Counted from the stretch's first letter, positions 44,471-52,858 are shown. The stretch is 64,000 nucleotides of DNA from Flavobacterium sp. 1 (GCF_002797935.1 NZ_PGER01000001.1:3286001-3350000), one strand, 5' to 3'. Numbers and translations are program-made. The notes: a model not told the origin generated them from the sequence alone.

Positions 44471-47056
44471 ATGATTCAAGATATTTCATTAGGACTGCTC
44501 CATTCATATAAAGAAAAAATCAATTCTTACGACGAAGTACTTGACCAAAATGGTGAAATAAAGCCATATTGGAAAGGACTTTTTGACACCTTAGAATCTA
44601 TTGGAATTGATGAATTGGAATTACGCAATCAGGAAATCGTAAAAAAATTAAAAGAAAACGGAGTTACGTATAATGTTTACGATGCAAATCAGGAATCGAA
44701 TCGTGCCTGGAAACTGGATCCTATTCCGTTTCTCATTCACGAATCGGAATGGAAGACTATCGAACGGGGATTAAAACAGAGAGCGCACTTATTAGATTTA
44801 ATTCTAAAAGATCTTTATGGAAATCAATCATTAGTAAAAAACGCCATAATTCCTGCCGAATTGGTTTTTGATAATTCGGGTTTTCTCTTGCCTTGTTTTG
44901 ATATTAGACAAAAACACGACAAACAATTACTGAATTACGCTGTTGATTTGGCCCGTGGACCTGATGGAAAAATGTGGCTATTAGACAACAGAACTCAATC
45001 ACCTTCTGGAGCGGGTTATGCTCTGGAAAATAGAGTTGTAATGAGTAAAGTTTTCCCTGAACTCAATGAAAAAACATATCGAAAAAGACTTTCTCCCTAC
45101 TTTAGCCAATTACAGCAAACCGTTGACACATTAGGCAATAACACCAATGAAAACCCAAATGTGGTTTTCCTGACTCCTGGTCCTGGAAACGAAACCTATT
45201 TTGAACACGTTTACCTTTCCTCTTATTTAGGCTATACCTTAGTTCAAGGAAATGATTTATTAGTTAGAGATGGTTTTGTCTGGCTAAAATCTATCGACCA
45301 GCTGGAACGGGTTGATGTAATTATCAAAAGATTGGATGACGTATGGTGCGACCCATTGGAATTACGCAGAGATTCTTTGCTAGGAATCCCCGGCTTACTG
45401 CAAGTCATTCGTTTAGGAAATATTTCAGTGATGAATCCTCCCGGAACGAGCATTTTAGAGAATTACGGTTTGATGGCTTTTATGCAGAATGCCTGTAAAT
45501 TTCTGCTAAAAGAACCTTTATTAATTAGCTCGATTGCTACTTGGTGGTGCGGGCAAACCAAAGAATTAGATTTTGTTTTGGCCAATTTACCAAAACTAAT
45601 CATAAAAAAAACCAACCGGAAGCAAGGTTTCAGATCAATTTATGCACGTTTATTGAATAAGGAACAGCTTGAAGATTTAAAAAATCTGATTCGTAAAAAT
45701 CCTAAAGATTATGTAGCCCAAGAAGAAGTGAGTTTATCTACGACTCCAGCTTTTGTTAATGGAACAATAGAACCAAGATATGCCGCAATCCGTGCTTTTT
45801 TGATTGCAGATGGAGATGATTACCAAGTAATGCAGGGCGGTTTGACCAGAAGCTCAGCAGTGAAAGACAAGTTTGAAATTTCGAACCAATTAGGCGGCAT
45901 TTCTAAAGACACTTGGATCATTACAGATGCACCAACAGAATATCAAGAAAAAACAGTTGAACGAAAAAACACCAACAACCAGCTAAATAATTCGCTGACC
46001 AGCCGAAATGCCGAAAACCTATTTTGGTTAGGCCGCTTGTGCGAAAGAACAATGGCTTTGCGCAGTTTTCTAAAAATTATTCTGAACAGACTTAACGAAA
46101 ATGTGGTTAAACATGGTAACGAACAGCCTGAATTCTTAGTTGTTTTATTAAAATCACTAACTCATCTTACCCAGACCTATCCCGGATTTGTGGGAAAAGA
46201 AGCCAAAGACGGAGAAGTATTTGACAACGAAGCTATTTTTGTAAACTCAATTACAGAGTTACTTCTCTTAATTAACGACTCCAAAAAAATAGGTTCAGTA
46301 GTTTATAATATGCAGTCATTACTCAACACCATTAACCAAGTTAGTGAAAAATGGAACAACGACACCCGACAAATTATTAATTTACTGGAAGAAATCCATT
46401 TTACGCTTAAAAACACAAATAACATCAATCATGTAAATCATGCTTTAGATAAACTCCACATTCGTCTTTTTTCATTTTATGGAAATATATACGAAACATT
46501 ACCACGGGATAATGGTTTTTATCTAATGGAAGCTGGAAAAAATGTAGAACGGTTTTTATCTTTAATTTCGGTTTTTCGTTCTGCTTTCAATTACAAAAAA
46601 GCTGAGGAAGATGAAGCCGTTTTGATGGAAGCTATATTAGAAAACCATCATTTATTGGCACAATATCGAAATATTTACAAATCGCATTTGAGTTTAAAAG
46701 CCGTGATTAATATGGTTTTTTTAGAAAAAAACTTAACGTACACACTTTCTTTTTTGTTAAATACTCTTACTCATTATCTCTCTAAATTACCCAAAACCAA
46801 TGAGCCAAACCGATTGAGTATTGCCGAAAAATCAGCTTTAAAAGCCAGTACAATTATTAACTTAATTGATGCCGACAGCCTGATACAAGTCGATGAAATG
46901 ACACAATTTCGTCCAGAATTAGACCAAACGCTTTCGGATGTTTTTGAACTAATCTGCAATGTTTCCAACAACTTATCCAGTTTGTATTTTAATCATTCTG
47001 TAATCCAGCATTCCGTTTTAGATACACTTGAAAATAGCGAATCCGATGAAATATAA
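44471..47056 (+). CDS. Circularly permuted ATP-grasp + alpha-E domain protein
   Basis: An 861-residue fusion of two proteins that are separate in many bacteria. Residues about 1-480 are the circularly permuted ATP-grasp type 2 domain (DUF404/DUF407: LDNRTQSPSGAGYALENR, VFLTPGPGNETYFEHVYLS, ERVDVIIKRLDDVWCDP), predicted to ligate amines to carboxylates with ATP. From about 510 to 860 is the helical alpha-E domain, beginning with NAENLFWLGRLCERTMALR. It starts 77 bases after the DUF2126 gene and overlaps the following transglutaminase gene by 11 bases. Substrate unknown; the alpha-E domain is thought to assist or scaffold the ligase. Confidence 0.9.
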   Translation: MIQDISLGLLHSYKEKINSYDEVLDQNGEIKPYWKGLFDTLESIGIDELELRNQEIVKKLKENGVTYNVYDANQESNRAWKLDPIPFLIHESEWKTIERGLKQRAHLLDLILKDLYGNQSLVKNAIIPAELVFDNSGFLLPCFDIRQKHDKQLLNYAVDLARGPDGKMWLLDNRTQSPSGAGYALENRVVMSKVFPELNEKTYRKRLSPYFSQLQQTVDTLGNNTNENPNVVFLTPGPGNETYFEHVYLSSYLGYTLVQGNDLLVRDGFVWLKSIDQLERVDVIIKRLDDVWCDPLELRRDSLLGIPGLLQVIRLGNISVMNPPGTSILENYGLMAFMQNACKFLLKEPLLISSIATWWCGQTKELDFVLANLPKLIIKKTNRKQGFRSIYARLLNKEQLEDLKNLIRKNPKDYVAQEEVSLSTTPAFVNGTIEPRYAAIRAFLIADGDDYQVMQGGLTRSSAVKDKFEISNQLGGISKDTWIITDAPTEYQEKTVERKNTNNQLNNSLTSRNAENLFWLGRLCERTMALRSFLKIILNRLNENVVKHGNEQPEFLVVLLKSLTHLTQTYPGFVGKEAKDGEVFDNEAIFVNSITELLLLINDSKKIGSVVYNMQSLLNTINQVSEKWNNDTRQIINLLEEIHFTLKNTNNINHVNHALDKLHIRLFSFYGNIYETLPRDNGFYLMEAGKNVERFLSLISVFRSAFNYKKAEEDEAVLMEAILENHHLLAQYRNIYKSHLSLKAVINMVFLEKNLTYTLSFLLNTLTHYLSKLPKTNEPNRLSIAEKSALKASTIINLIDADSLIQVDEMTQFRPELDQTLSDVFELICNVSNNLSSLYFNHSVIQHSVLDTLENSESDEI

Positions 47057-47915
47057 ATTAAAACATCAGACACTTTATACCTACGTGAATGAGGTTCACA
47101 ATTATCAAAGTATTTTGTGTTTGCAGCCTCAAAATTCTGCGAAACAAATATGCAAAAATTTCAAAATAGAAATTGAGCCTAAACCCTCTAAAATATATTC
47201 CCGCACGGATTATTTTGGTAATATTCAGCATTATTTTTCGCTTCATCAATCGCATCAATCGCTAAAAGTTACCGTTTCCAGCGAGGTTGAAGTATTGGAA
47301 AATGCTACAAAGCCCATAAACCCAATTACCTGTGAAGAAGCTAGACTAAAATTCACAACTGACCGTTCGCTAAAAATTGAAGTTTTACAATACCAACTGC
47401 CTAGCCAATTCATCACTTGGGACGAAGAAATTACCGCTTTTGCAGAAAGCTGTTTGCTTCCAAAAACGCCCCTTTTTGAAGCAGTGCTAAATTTAATTAA
47501 AAAAATATATACTGAATTTCAATTCAAATCAGGTTCTACCAATGTCAATACACCGCTAAAAACAGTTCTTAAAGAACGAAGAGGCGTTTGTCAGGATTTC
47601 TCTCATTTGGCAATTGCCAGCCTGCGCAGCGTGGGGATTCCTGCGCGGTATGTAAGCGGTTATATTGAAACATTACCGCCAATAGGCAAACCAAAATTAG
47701 AAGGCTCTGACGCTTCACACGCTTGGATATCTGTCTATGTTCCAGAAATGGGATGGTGCGAATTTGACCCAACCAACAATATGATTCCGCAGCAAAGGCA
47801 TATTGTAACCGCTTATGGAAGAGATTTTGCTGACGTATCACCGCTAAAAGGAATTATTTTTAGTTCCGGAGATCATAAAGTAAAAGTTGAGGTGGATGTG
47901 ATACCTTTGATATAA
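47046..47915 (+). CDS. Transglutaminase family protein
   Basis: A 289-residue transglutaminase-like protein: N-terminal beta domain (YKLKHQTLYTYVNEVHNYQS) and core with Cys182 (RRGVCQDFSHLAI), His225 (SHAWISVYVP) and Asp241 (CEFDPTNNM). The start is taken at ATG 47046, which overlaps the upstream gene by 11 bases. Bacterial members act mostly as peptidases or amidases of peptide or isopeptide bonds. With the two upstream genes it makes the conserved three-gene set; the Anbu proteasome-like peptidase often found with this set is absent here. Confidence 0.9.
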   Translation: MKYKLKHQTLYTYVNEVHNYQSILCLQPQNSAKQICKNFKIEIEPKPSKIYSRTDYFGNIQHYFSLHQSHQSLKVTVSSEVEVLENATKPINPITCEEARLKFTTDRSLKIEVLQYQLPSQFITWDEEITAFAESCLLPKTPLFEAVLNLIKKIYTEFQFKSGSTNVNTPLKTVLKERRGVCQDFSHLAIASLRSVGIPARYVSGYIETLPPIGKPKLEGSDASHAWISVYVPEMGWCEFDPTNNMIPQQRHIVTAYGRDFADVSPLKGIIFSSGDHKVKVEVDVIPLI

Positions 47916-47966
47916 TTGGCTATTTTATCATTGAAATTTTATAACAATTTCTCATTTTAATATAAG

Positions 47967-47995
47967 TTTGACTCTTTATAGTTTTTATAACTTCG
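47967..47995 (+). promoter_or_regulatory. Possible promoter of the protein-glutaminase-like gene
   Basis: TTTG at 47967-47970 and TAACTTCG at 47988-47995, one mismatch from TAnnTTTG with 17 bases between. Spacing is slightly short, so this is tentative. Confidence 0.3.
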
Positions 47996-48109
47996 TTCTT
48001 AATTACAGTAAAGAGTTACAATTAATTATTTAATAAAAAATTTATCAAAAAGCATCCTCTTTTAACGCCGGGAAAAGCTTCTGTACTTGATTTAGATACA
48101 GCGAATGCT

Positions 48110-48937
48110 TTGTTTGCCGAAATTAAAAAATCGGAGCTTCCTTTTGGTTATCAGCAGGCTAATTGCCATAATATTTCGCATTACATCAGATTGCTGTTAG
48201 CATCTAAAGGCTGTCAATGTGCCAAAATTTGGGTTTTTGCCCCTGTTGTTTATTCCTCTTCAAACAGCCAGCAGATTTCTTTCATTGATAAAAAAAACAT
48301 CTCTCCAACCGGAACAATCGATTGGGGTTATCATGTTGCGCCGGCAATTGAGGTCAGAATTAATGGTAAAGCACGCAAAATGGTTATTGATCTAGGATTA
48401 TTTCCTAACGGAATTGTCAGATACAGGACTTGGCTTGCCAAATTAAATACCAAAAAACTCATTTATTTAATTATGGATTCTGAATGGTATTTATACAATT
48501 CCTCGATGATTCCTAATGCCCAGCTGCAATCTGATTCAGATCAACTATCAGATTCAAACCAACCCAACGTTAAACTCCCGGATTGGTTTTCGGACAAGCA
48601 TATTACTGATTTCTTTAAATATGAAGAAGATGCATTGGAACAGCATTGGATCGAAAAAGGATTAGCAGTAAACGAAACGGCTATGACTTTTTATGACGCC
48701 GAAATCAAACCTATTCTTGATTCGGAACAGCATCAAGATTTAGTTACAGATTATAAAATGCTGGCTGGAAATGTTTTTAATTTTGAAACCATTTTTAGAG
48801 ATAATAATTGGAATTACGAGATGAATAATGACTTTCAAATGAAACATCAGTATGTCATCGCTAAATACCGCGAGATTTATTCTTCGAATCTCAATAAATG
48901 GCTGGAAAAATTCTCTTTGGTAGAAACTTTTAATTAG
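48110..48937 (+). CDS. Protein-glutamine glutaminase-like deamidase
   Basis: A 275-residue protein whose N-terminal half matches the Chryseobacterium protein-glutaminase fold (Gln_deamidase_2): candidate triad Cys19 in ANCHNISHYI, His75 in WGYHVAPAIEV and Asp94 in MVIDLGLF, numbered from the TTG at 48110; the His-Asp spacing of 19 is close to the 20 of the known enzyme. That enzyme deamidates protein glutamine to glutamate. The C-terminal 150 residues are not recognised. No signal peptide is seen, unlike the secreted enzyme. The start is uncertain: homology (VLDLDTANALFAEIKK) extends upstream of 48110 to about 48065 and the frame is open back to 48026 without ATG or GTG. It is 110 bases after the transglutaminase gene, same strand. 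Confidence 0.68.
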   Translation: MFAEIKKSELPFGYQQANCHNISHYIRLLLASKGCQCAKIWVFAPVVYSSSNSQQISFIDKKNISPTGTIDWGYHVAPAIEVRINGKARKMVIDLGLFPNGIVRYRTWLAKLNTKKLIYLIMDSEWYLYNSSMIPNAQLQSDSDQLSDSNQPNVKLPDWFSDKHITDFFKYEEDALEQHWIEKGLAVNETAMTFYDAEIKPILDSEQHQDLVTDYKMLAGNVFNFETIFRDNNWNYEMNNDFQMKHQYVIAKYREIYSSNLNKWLEKFSLVETFN

Positions 48938-49050
48938 AACTAATAACCTGAACTCAGATATTATTGTCTCCAATAGTCGAAACCGTTGGCTATAAGTAAA
49001 CTTTGGATTATTTTTTCTGAATCATGGCAAAAAAGCAAAATCTTTCCTTT

Positions 49051-49122
49051 TAGCCCCGATTGCAGTGAAAATCCTTATGGCCCGGGGTTCGGGACATAAG
49101 ATTGAAACGGAAAGCGGGACAA
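49051..49122. ncRNA. Structured repeat element, copy B
   Basis: Flanks CCCGATTGCAGTGAAAATCC and GATTGAAACGGAAAGCGGGA match copy A (39655-39730) at most positions; the outer CCCG/CGGG and the TCCTTATG/CATAAGAT arms pair. The central hairpin (GGCCCGGGGTTCGGGAC region) is unrelated to that of copy A and is unusually G+C rich for this genome. It lies in the 395-base gap before the YceI gene. Confidence 0.55.
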
Positions 49123-49237
49123 TATTTCCTAAAAATGCCTAATCTTTCTGCTCCAAATTCATTTTCAAAAAAGTCTTTTGAATTGAATTAGAAAACCAAT
49201 AACCAGATAATACTAATTTAATATTCATTTTTTATTT

Positions 49238-49253
49238 CTTAATCTAGGTTAAG
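49238..49253. promoter_or_regulatory. Candidate Crp/Fnr-type operator upstream of YceI gene
   Basis: CTTAATCTAGGTTAAG, identical to 35320-35335; flanking bases (TTTCTTAAT...TTAAGTGC) also agree. It lies 22 bases before the -7 box at 49276. Confidence 0.65.
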
Positions 49254-49275
49254 TGCCCCAGCTGTATAGCTGCCG

Positions 49276-49283
49276 TAAATTTG
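49276..49283 (+). promoter_or_regulatory. -7 box of the YceI gene
   Basis: TAAATTTG, identical in sequence and in distance from the upstream palindrome to the pirin promoter. It places transcription start near 49290, which favours the ATG at 49333 over an in-frame ATG at 49294. Confidence 0.6.
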
Positions 49284-49332
49284 TCCTATCAAAATGAAAC
49301 AAATAAATTTTCAAACAATAAAAAATAAAATT

Positions 49333-49860
49333 ATGGCAACTACAAAATGGGCAATCGACCCAACACACACAGAAATTGGTTTTAAAGTAAAACACATGAT
49401 GTTCACTAATGTTTCAGGTACATTTGGAACTTATGATGCTACAATCACAACAGAAGATGATAAGTTCGAAAATGCAGACATTGAATTCTCAGCAGACATC
49501 AATTCTATTAGTACCAATAATACTGACAGAGACAATCACTTGAAAAGCGGTGACTTTTTTGATGCAGAAAACCATCCTAAACTGACTTTCAAAGCAACTT
49601 CTTTTACTAAAAGCGGCGATGATTATGAATTAACAGGTGACTTGAGCTTAAGAGGCGTTACAAAATCAGTAAAACTTCCTGCAGAATTCAGCGGTTTAAT
49701 GAAAGACCCTTGGGGAAACACCAAAGCGGGATTGAATATTTCTGGAAAAATAAACCGTAAAGACTGGGGATTGAATTGGAACTCTGCTTTAGAAACTGGC
49801 GGTGTATTAGTAGGTGAAGAAGTTAAATTAAACATCGAACTGCAATTGATAAAATTATAA
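49333..49860 (+). CDS. YceI family protein
   Basis: A 175-residue lipocalin-like beta-barrel protein. Conserved blocks are MATTKWAIDPTHTEIGFKVK, HLKSGDFFDAENHPKLTFKA, GDLSLRGVTKSVKLPAEF and INRKDWGLNWN. The family binds polyisoprenoid or amide lipids; this copy lacks a signal peptide and so probably acts in the cytoplasm. The promoter shares its palindrome with the pirin gene. An in-frame ATG at 49294 would add 13 residues but lies at the predicted transcription start. A terminator follows. Confidence 0.92.
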   Translation: MATTKWAIDPTHTEIGFKVKHMMFTNVSGTFGTYDATITTEDDKFENADIEFSADINSISTNNTDRDNHLKSGDFFDAENHPKLTFKATSFTKSGDDYELTGDLSLRGVTKSVKLPAEFSGLMKDPWGNTKAGLNISGKINRKDWGLNWNSALETGGVLVGEEVKLNIELQLIKL

Positions 49861-49891
49861 ATCATTTCGCAAAAACTGATTTTCTATACAT

Positions 49892-49931
49892 ACAAACCTC
49901 CATACTTAATTAATGAGTATGGAGGTTTTGT
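49892..49931. terminator. Terminator after the YceI gene
   Basis: ACAAACCTCCATACT paired with AGTATGGAGGTTTTGT around a 9-base loop, followed by T-rich sequence. Confidence 0.85.
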
Positions 49932-49949
49932 TTTATCTCACTTTTATCT

Positions 49950-49982
49950 TTTGATATAAATCCTAAAAAAATATTACTTTTG
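49950..49982 (+). promoter_or_regulatory. Promoter of fabD
   Basis: TTTG at 49950-49953 and TACTTTTG at 49975-49982 with 21 bases between, a good match to the Bacteroidetes -33/-7 consensus. The leader then contains a small AATGCC-TTTT-GGCATT hairpin at 50039-50054. Confidence 0.6.
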
Positions 49983-50088
49983 CACCCGATTTAATTATTA
50001 AATCTTTAAAACATTCAATTTTAAATTTTAAAACATGAAATGCCTTTTGGCATTCCATCTGACTAATAAAACAATAAAAAAACTACAG

Positions 50089-50961
50089 ATGAAAGCATAC
50101 GTATTTCCAGGTCAAGGTGCACAATTTACAGGAATGGGCAAAGACTTATATGAAAACTCACCATTAGCAAAGGAATTATTCGAAAAGGCAAATGACATTT
50201 TAGGTTTCCGCATTACAGACATCATGTTTGAAGGTACAGCTGAAGAATTGAAAGAAACTAAAGTGACGCAGCCGGCTGTTTTTTTACACTCAGTTATTTT
50301 AGCTAAAACTTTGGAAAATTTCAAACCAGAAATGGTAGCAGGACACTCTTTGGGCGAATTTTCAGCATTAGTTGCCAATGGCGCTTTATCATTTGAAGAC
50401 GGATTAAAATTGGTTTCGCAACGTGCCTTAGCAATGCAGAAAGCCTGTGAAATAATACCCTCAACAATGGCAGCAGTTCTTGGATTAGCAGATAATATCG
50501 TTGAAGAAGTTTGTGCTTCTATTGATGGTGTTGTAGTTGCTGCTAACTACAACTGCCCTGGACAATTAGTTATCTCAGGAGAATTTTCTGCAGTAGAAAA
50601 AGCTTGTGAAGCAATGAAAGCCGCTGGTGCAAAACGCGCTTTGTTATTACCTGTTGGCGGCGCATTTCACTCGCCAATGATGGAACCGGCAAGAGAAGAA
50701 TTGGCTGCAGCTATTGAAGCAACAACATTTTCTGCTCCTATTTGCCCAGTGTATCAAAACGTAACAGCATCTGCGGTATCGTCTGCAGACGAGATCAAGA
50801 AAAACTTAATCATTCAATTGACAGCTCCTGTAAAATGGACACAATCCGTACAGCAAATGATTGCCGATGGTGCAACTTTGTTTACTGAAGTTGGTCCAGG
50901 AAAAGTATTGGCCGGTTTAATTGGAAAAATTGACAAAGAAGCTGCGACAGCAAATGCTTAA
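50089..50961 (+). CDS. fabD: Malonyl-CoA:ACP transacylase
   Basis: Transfers malonyl from CoA to acyl carrier protein at the start of fatty acid synthesis. The nucleophile elbow GHSLGEFSALVA and the opening KAYVFPGQGAQFTGMGKDLY are diagnostic; the second catalytic residue, His, is in GGAFHSPMM, and QLTAPVKWTQSV closes the domain. The start is set at ATG 50089 (290 residues, usual length). A longer in-frame start at 50035 would add 18 residues not found in the family. No other fatty acid synthesis gene is adjacent. Confidence 0.95.
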   Translation: MKAYVFPGQGAQFTGMGKDLYENSPLAKELFEKANDILGFRITDIMFEGTAEELKETKVTQPAVFLHSVILAKTLENFKPEMVAGHSLGEFSALVANGALSFEDGLKLVSQRALAMQKACEIIPSTMAAVLGLADNIVEEVCASIDGVVVAANYNCPGQLVISGEFSAVEKACEAMKAAGAKRALLLPVGGAFHSPMMEPAREELAAAIEATTFSAPICPVYQNVTASAVSSADEIKKNLIIQLTAPVKWTQSVQQMIADGATLFTEVGPGKVLAGLIGKIDKEAATANA

Positions 50962-51013
50962 AAAGCAGACTACAGATTGCAGAATTTAGATTTCAAAAAA
51001 TCCATAATATTAC

Positions 51014-51050
51014 AGAATCCTCATGAACTTATGTTTGTGGGGATTTTTTG
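51014..51050 (+). terminator. Terminator of fabD
   Basis: AATCCTCA and TGGGGATT pair around a loop, followed by a T-run. Confidence 0.65.
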
Positions 51051-51052
51051 TT

Positions 51053-51283
51053 TTACGGTTGAGATGCACTGTGGTGCATCTCAACAAACTTATTCCCTCC
51101 ACCATTCTCTAATTTTTCTAATAATTCGGCTTTGGCTTCTTCGGGCGTATAACCATTTTTAAACTCTTCGTCAAAATCAAAAGTAGCTCTGTCTATCCCT
51201 TTAAATTTAATGCTCGAAGATTCATAAACCACAGAAGGCTCTTCTACTTTGGTTATTTTCGGATTTTCTTTTTTAGGATTCAT
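51053..51283 (-). CDS. Small acidic hypothetical protein
   Basis: A 76-residue soluble protein starting at ATG 51283 (MNPKKENPKITKVEEPSVVY), strongly charged, with YTPEEAKAELLEKLENG as a probable C-terminal helix. It is not overlapped by a known gene and has gene-like composition, but I do not recognise a family. Its last ten codons contain a perfect 12-bp hairpin. It lies between fabD and galE. Confidence 0.55.
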   Translation of the reverse strand: MNPKKENPKITKVEEPSVVYESSSIKFKGIDRATFDFDEEFKNGYTPEEAKAELLEKLENGGGNKFVEMHHSASQP

Positions 51284-51387
51284 GACTCATAATTTATCTA
51301 ACGAATTTATAACTAATTATTTAAAACAAAAAACCCTAAACTATCAACTGATAATTTAGGATTTGTATTTTAATTGAATACTGATTA

Positions 51388-52401
51388 TTAACTTCTAATT
51401 TTCTGCTCCCATTTCCAAGCACTTTCCATCGCTTCGTCTAATGTTGATTCTGCTTTCCAACCTAAAACGTTATTCGCTTTATCGGTATTGGCGTAAGCCG
51501 AAGTAATATCTCCTTCTCTGCGTCCTACAATTTTATAAGGCAGTTTTTGTCCGCTTACCTTCTCAAAAGCTTGAATCACTTCCAAAACTGAGCTTCCTGT
51601 TCCTGTTCCCAGATTAAATGTTTCTACTTTATCTAAATTTTCCTTATTCAGCAAACGCTGTAAAGCAATAACGTGGGCTTTCGCCAAATCGACTACGTGA
51701 ATATAATCGCGTACAGCCGTTCCATCGAGTGTAGGATAATCATCTCCAAAAACCGATAATTCTTTTCGCAAACCAAAACCAGTTTGTGTAATAAATGGCA
51801 CTAAATTTTGTGGAACTCCTAAAGGCAACTCACCAATTTCTATTGAAGAATGAGCTCCAATTGGGTTAAAATAACGCAGCAAAATTGCATTAATGTTAGT
51901 GACTTTTGCGGTATCTATAATGATTTCTTCGCCAATTTGCTTAGTATTTCCATAAGGTGACATCGCTATCTGAATAGAAGCTCCTTCGTTTATTGGCATT
52001 TCTTCGGCTTGACCGTAAACTGTACAAGATGAACTGAAAATAAAATTAGCCTTTGGCTGTTCTTGAAGTTCTTGGAGCAAATAAACCAAAGTATGGATGT
52101 TATTTTCATAATACAGCAACGGATTTTCAACACTTTCTCCAACTGCTTTTGAAGCTGCAAAATGAATTACTCCTGAAATATTCTGATGCTTTTTGAAAAA
52201 ATCCTGCACTTTTTGTTTATCGCGTAAATCTATATTTTCGAAAGCAGTATTAATTCCGGTAATAGCTGCAATTCCGTCCAAAACTTCTATCGAAGAATTT
52301 GAAAGATCATCAATAATAATTACTTCAAAACCTTTATTTTGCAATTCAACAACAGTATGTGAACCGATAAAACCTAAACCGCCAGTTACTAATATTTTCA
52401 T
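51388..52401 (-). CDS. galE: UDP-glucose 4-epimerase
   Basis: NAD-dependent short-chain dehydrogenase interconverting UDP-glucose and UDP-galactose for surface polysaccharides. The start is ATG 52401 (337 residues, MKILVTGGLGFIGSHTVVEL). The Rossmann motif GGLGFIGS, the catalytic Ser in FSSSCTVYG, YGNTKQIGE with the Tyr-x3-Lys, and ALLLRYFNPIGAH-type NAILLRYFNPIGAH are clear. The frame extends to 52443, but that leader lacks family support. Neighbouring DegT aminotransferase and waaA genes support an envelope-sugar role. Confidence 0.94.
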   Translation of the reverse strand: MKILVTGGLGFIGSHTVVELQNKGFEVIIIDDLSNSSIEVLDGIAAITGINTAFENIDLRDKQKVQDFFKKHQNISGVIHFAASKAVGESVENPLLYYENNIHTLVYLLQELQEQPKANFIFSSSCTVYGQAEEMPINEGASIQIAMSPYGNTKQIGEEIIIDTAKVTNINAILLRYFNPIGAHSSIEIGELPLGVPQNLVPFITQTGFGLRKELSVFGDDYPTLDGTAVRDYIHVVDLAKAHVIALQRLLNKENLDKVETFNLGTGTGSSVLEVIQAFEKVSGQKLPYKIVGRREGDITSAYANTDKANNVLGWKAESTLDEAMESAWKWEQKIRS

Positions 52402-52411
52402 TTTATTTTTT

Positions 52412-52855
52412 TTACGAAGGTAATTTATAAGCTTGTCTGGCAATCAATAACCATTTATTTTTTTGCTTTTGCCAAATAAGCATTATCCCAATTTTAATAT
52501 CTTTATCTACACCGTCATCTTTAGTATGCGCGACTAAATTATGGCGAACAATTGCTGCGTCTCCAACAATTTCAATGGTTTGATTTTGAAATTCTATGCT
52601 AACAAAATCAGATTCTCCATCCACAATTTTCTCAATAAAAACAGCTTGGTTTTGAATATTCCCGCTTGAATGCCCATAGCTCAAACCTTCAGAAGTTAGT
52701 TCTTTCAGCTTTTTCCCATCGGCATCAATCATAGCCTGACGCAAAACTTCAACACGAGCTGCAACAGCTGTTATTTCTTTGGATTTGGAACTAATTTGAG
52801 CAAAACCTAAAAACTGAAACAAGACTGCCACGACAGCTGTAAAAAAGTATTTCAT
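52412..52855 (-). CDS. NTF2-like (DUF4440) exported protein
   Basis: A 147-residue protein with signal peptide (MKYFFTAVVAVLFQFLGFAQ) and one SnoaL-like/DUF4440 cone fold: VEVLRQAMIDADGKKLKELT, DFVSIEFQNQTIEIVGDAAI and IMLIWQKQKNKWLLIARQAY. The start is ATG 52855; a TTG three bases further on only adds a Met. Three bases separate it from the stop of the DegT gene, so the galE-side genes form an operon with it. Function unknown. Confidence 0.82.
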   Translation of the reverse strand: MKYFFTAVVAVLFQFLGFAQISSKSKEITAVAARVEVLRQAMIDADGKKLKELTSEGLSYGHSSGNIQNQAVFIEKIVDGESDFVSIEFQNQTIEIVGDAAIVRHNLVAHTKDDGVDKDIKIGIMLIWQKQKNKWLLIARQAYKLPS

Positions 52856-52858
52856 CAA

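Noticed and set aside
49021..49140. Riboswitch before the YceI gene
   Set aside because: The structured element lies upstream of the predicted transcription start of the gene and has a copy elsewhere unrelated to YceI, so it is not a leader riboswitch.
50977..51162. 61-codon + strand frame after fabD
   Set aside because: It spans the fabD terminator and runs antisense to the small acidic gene.
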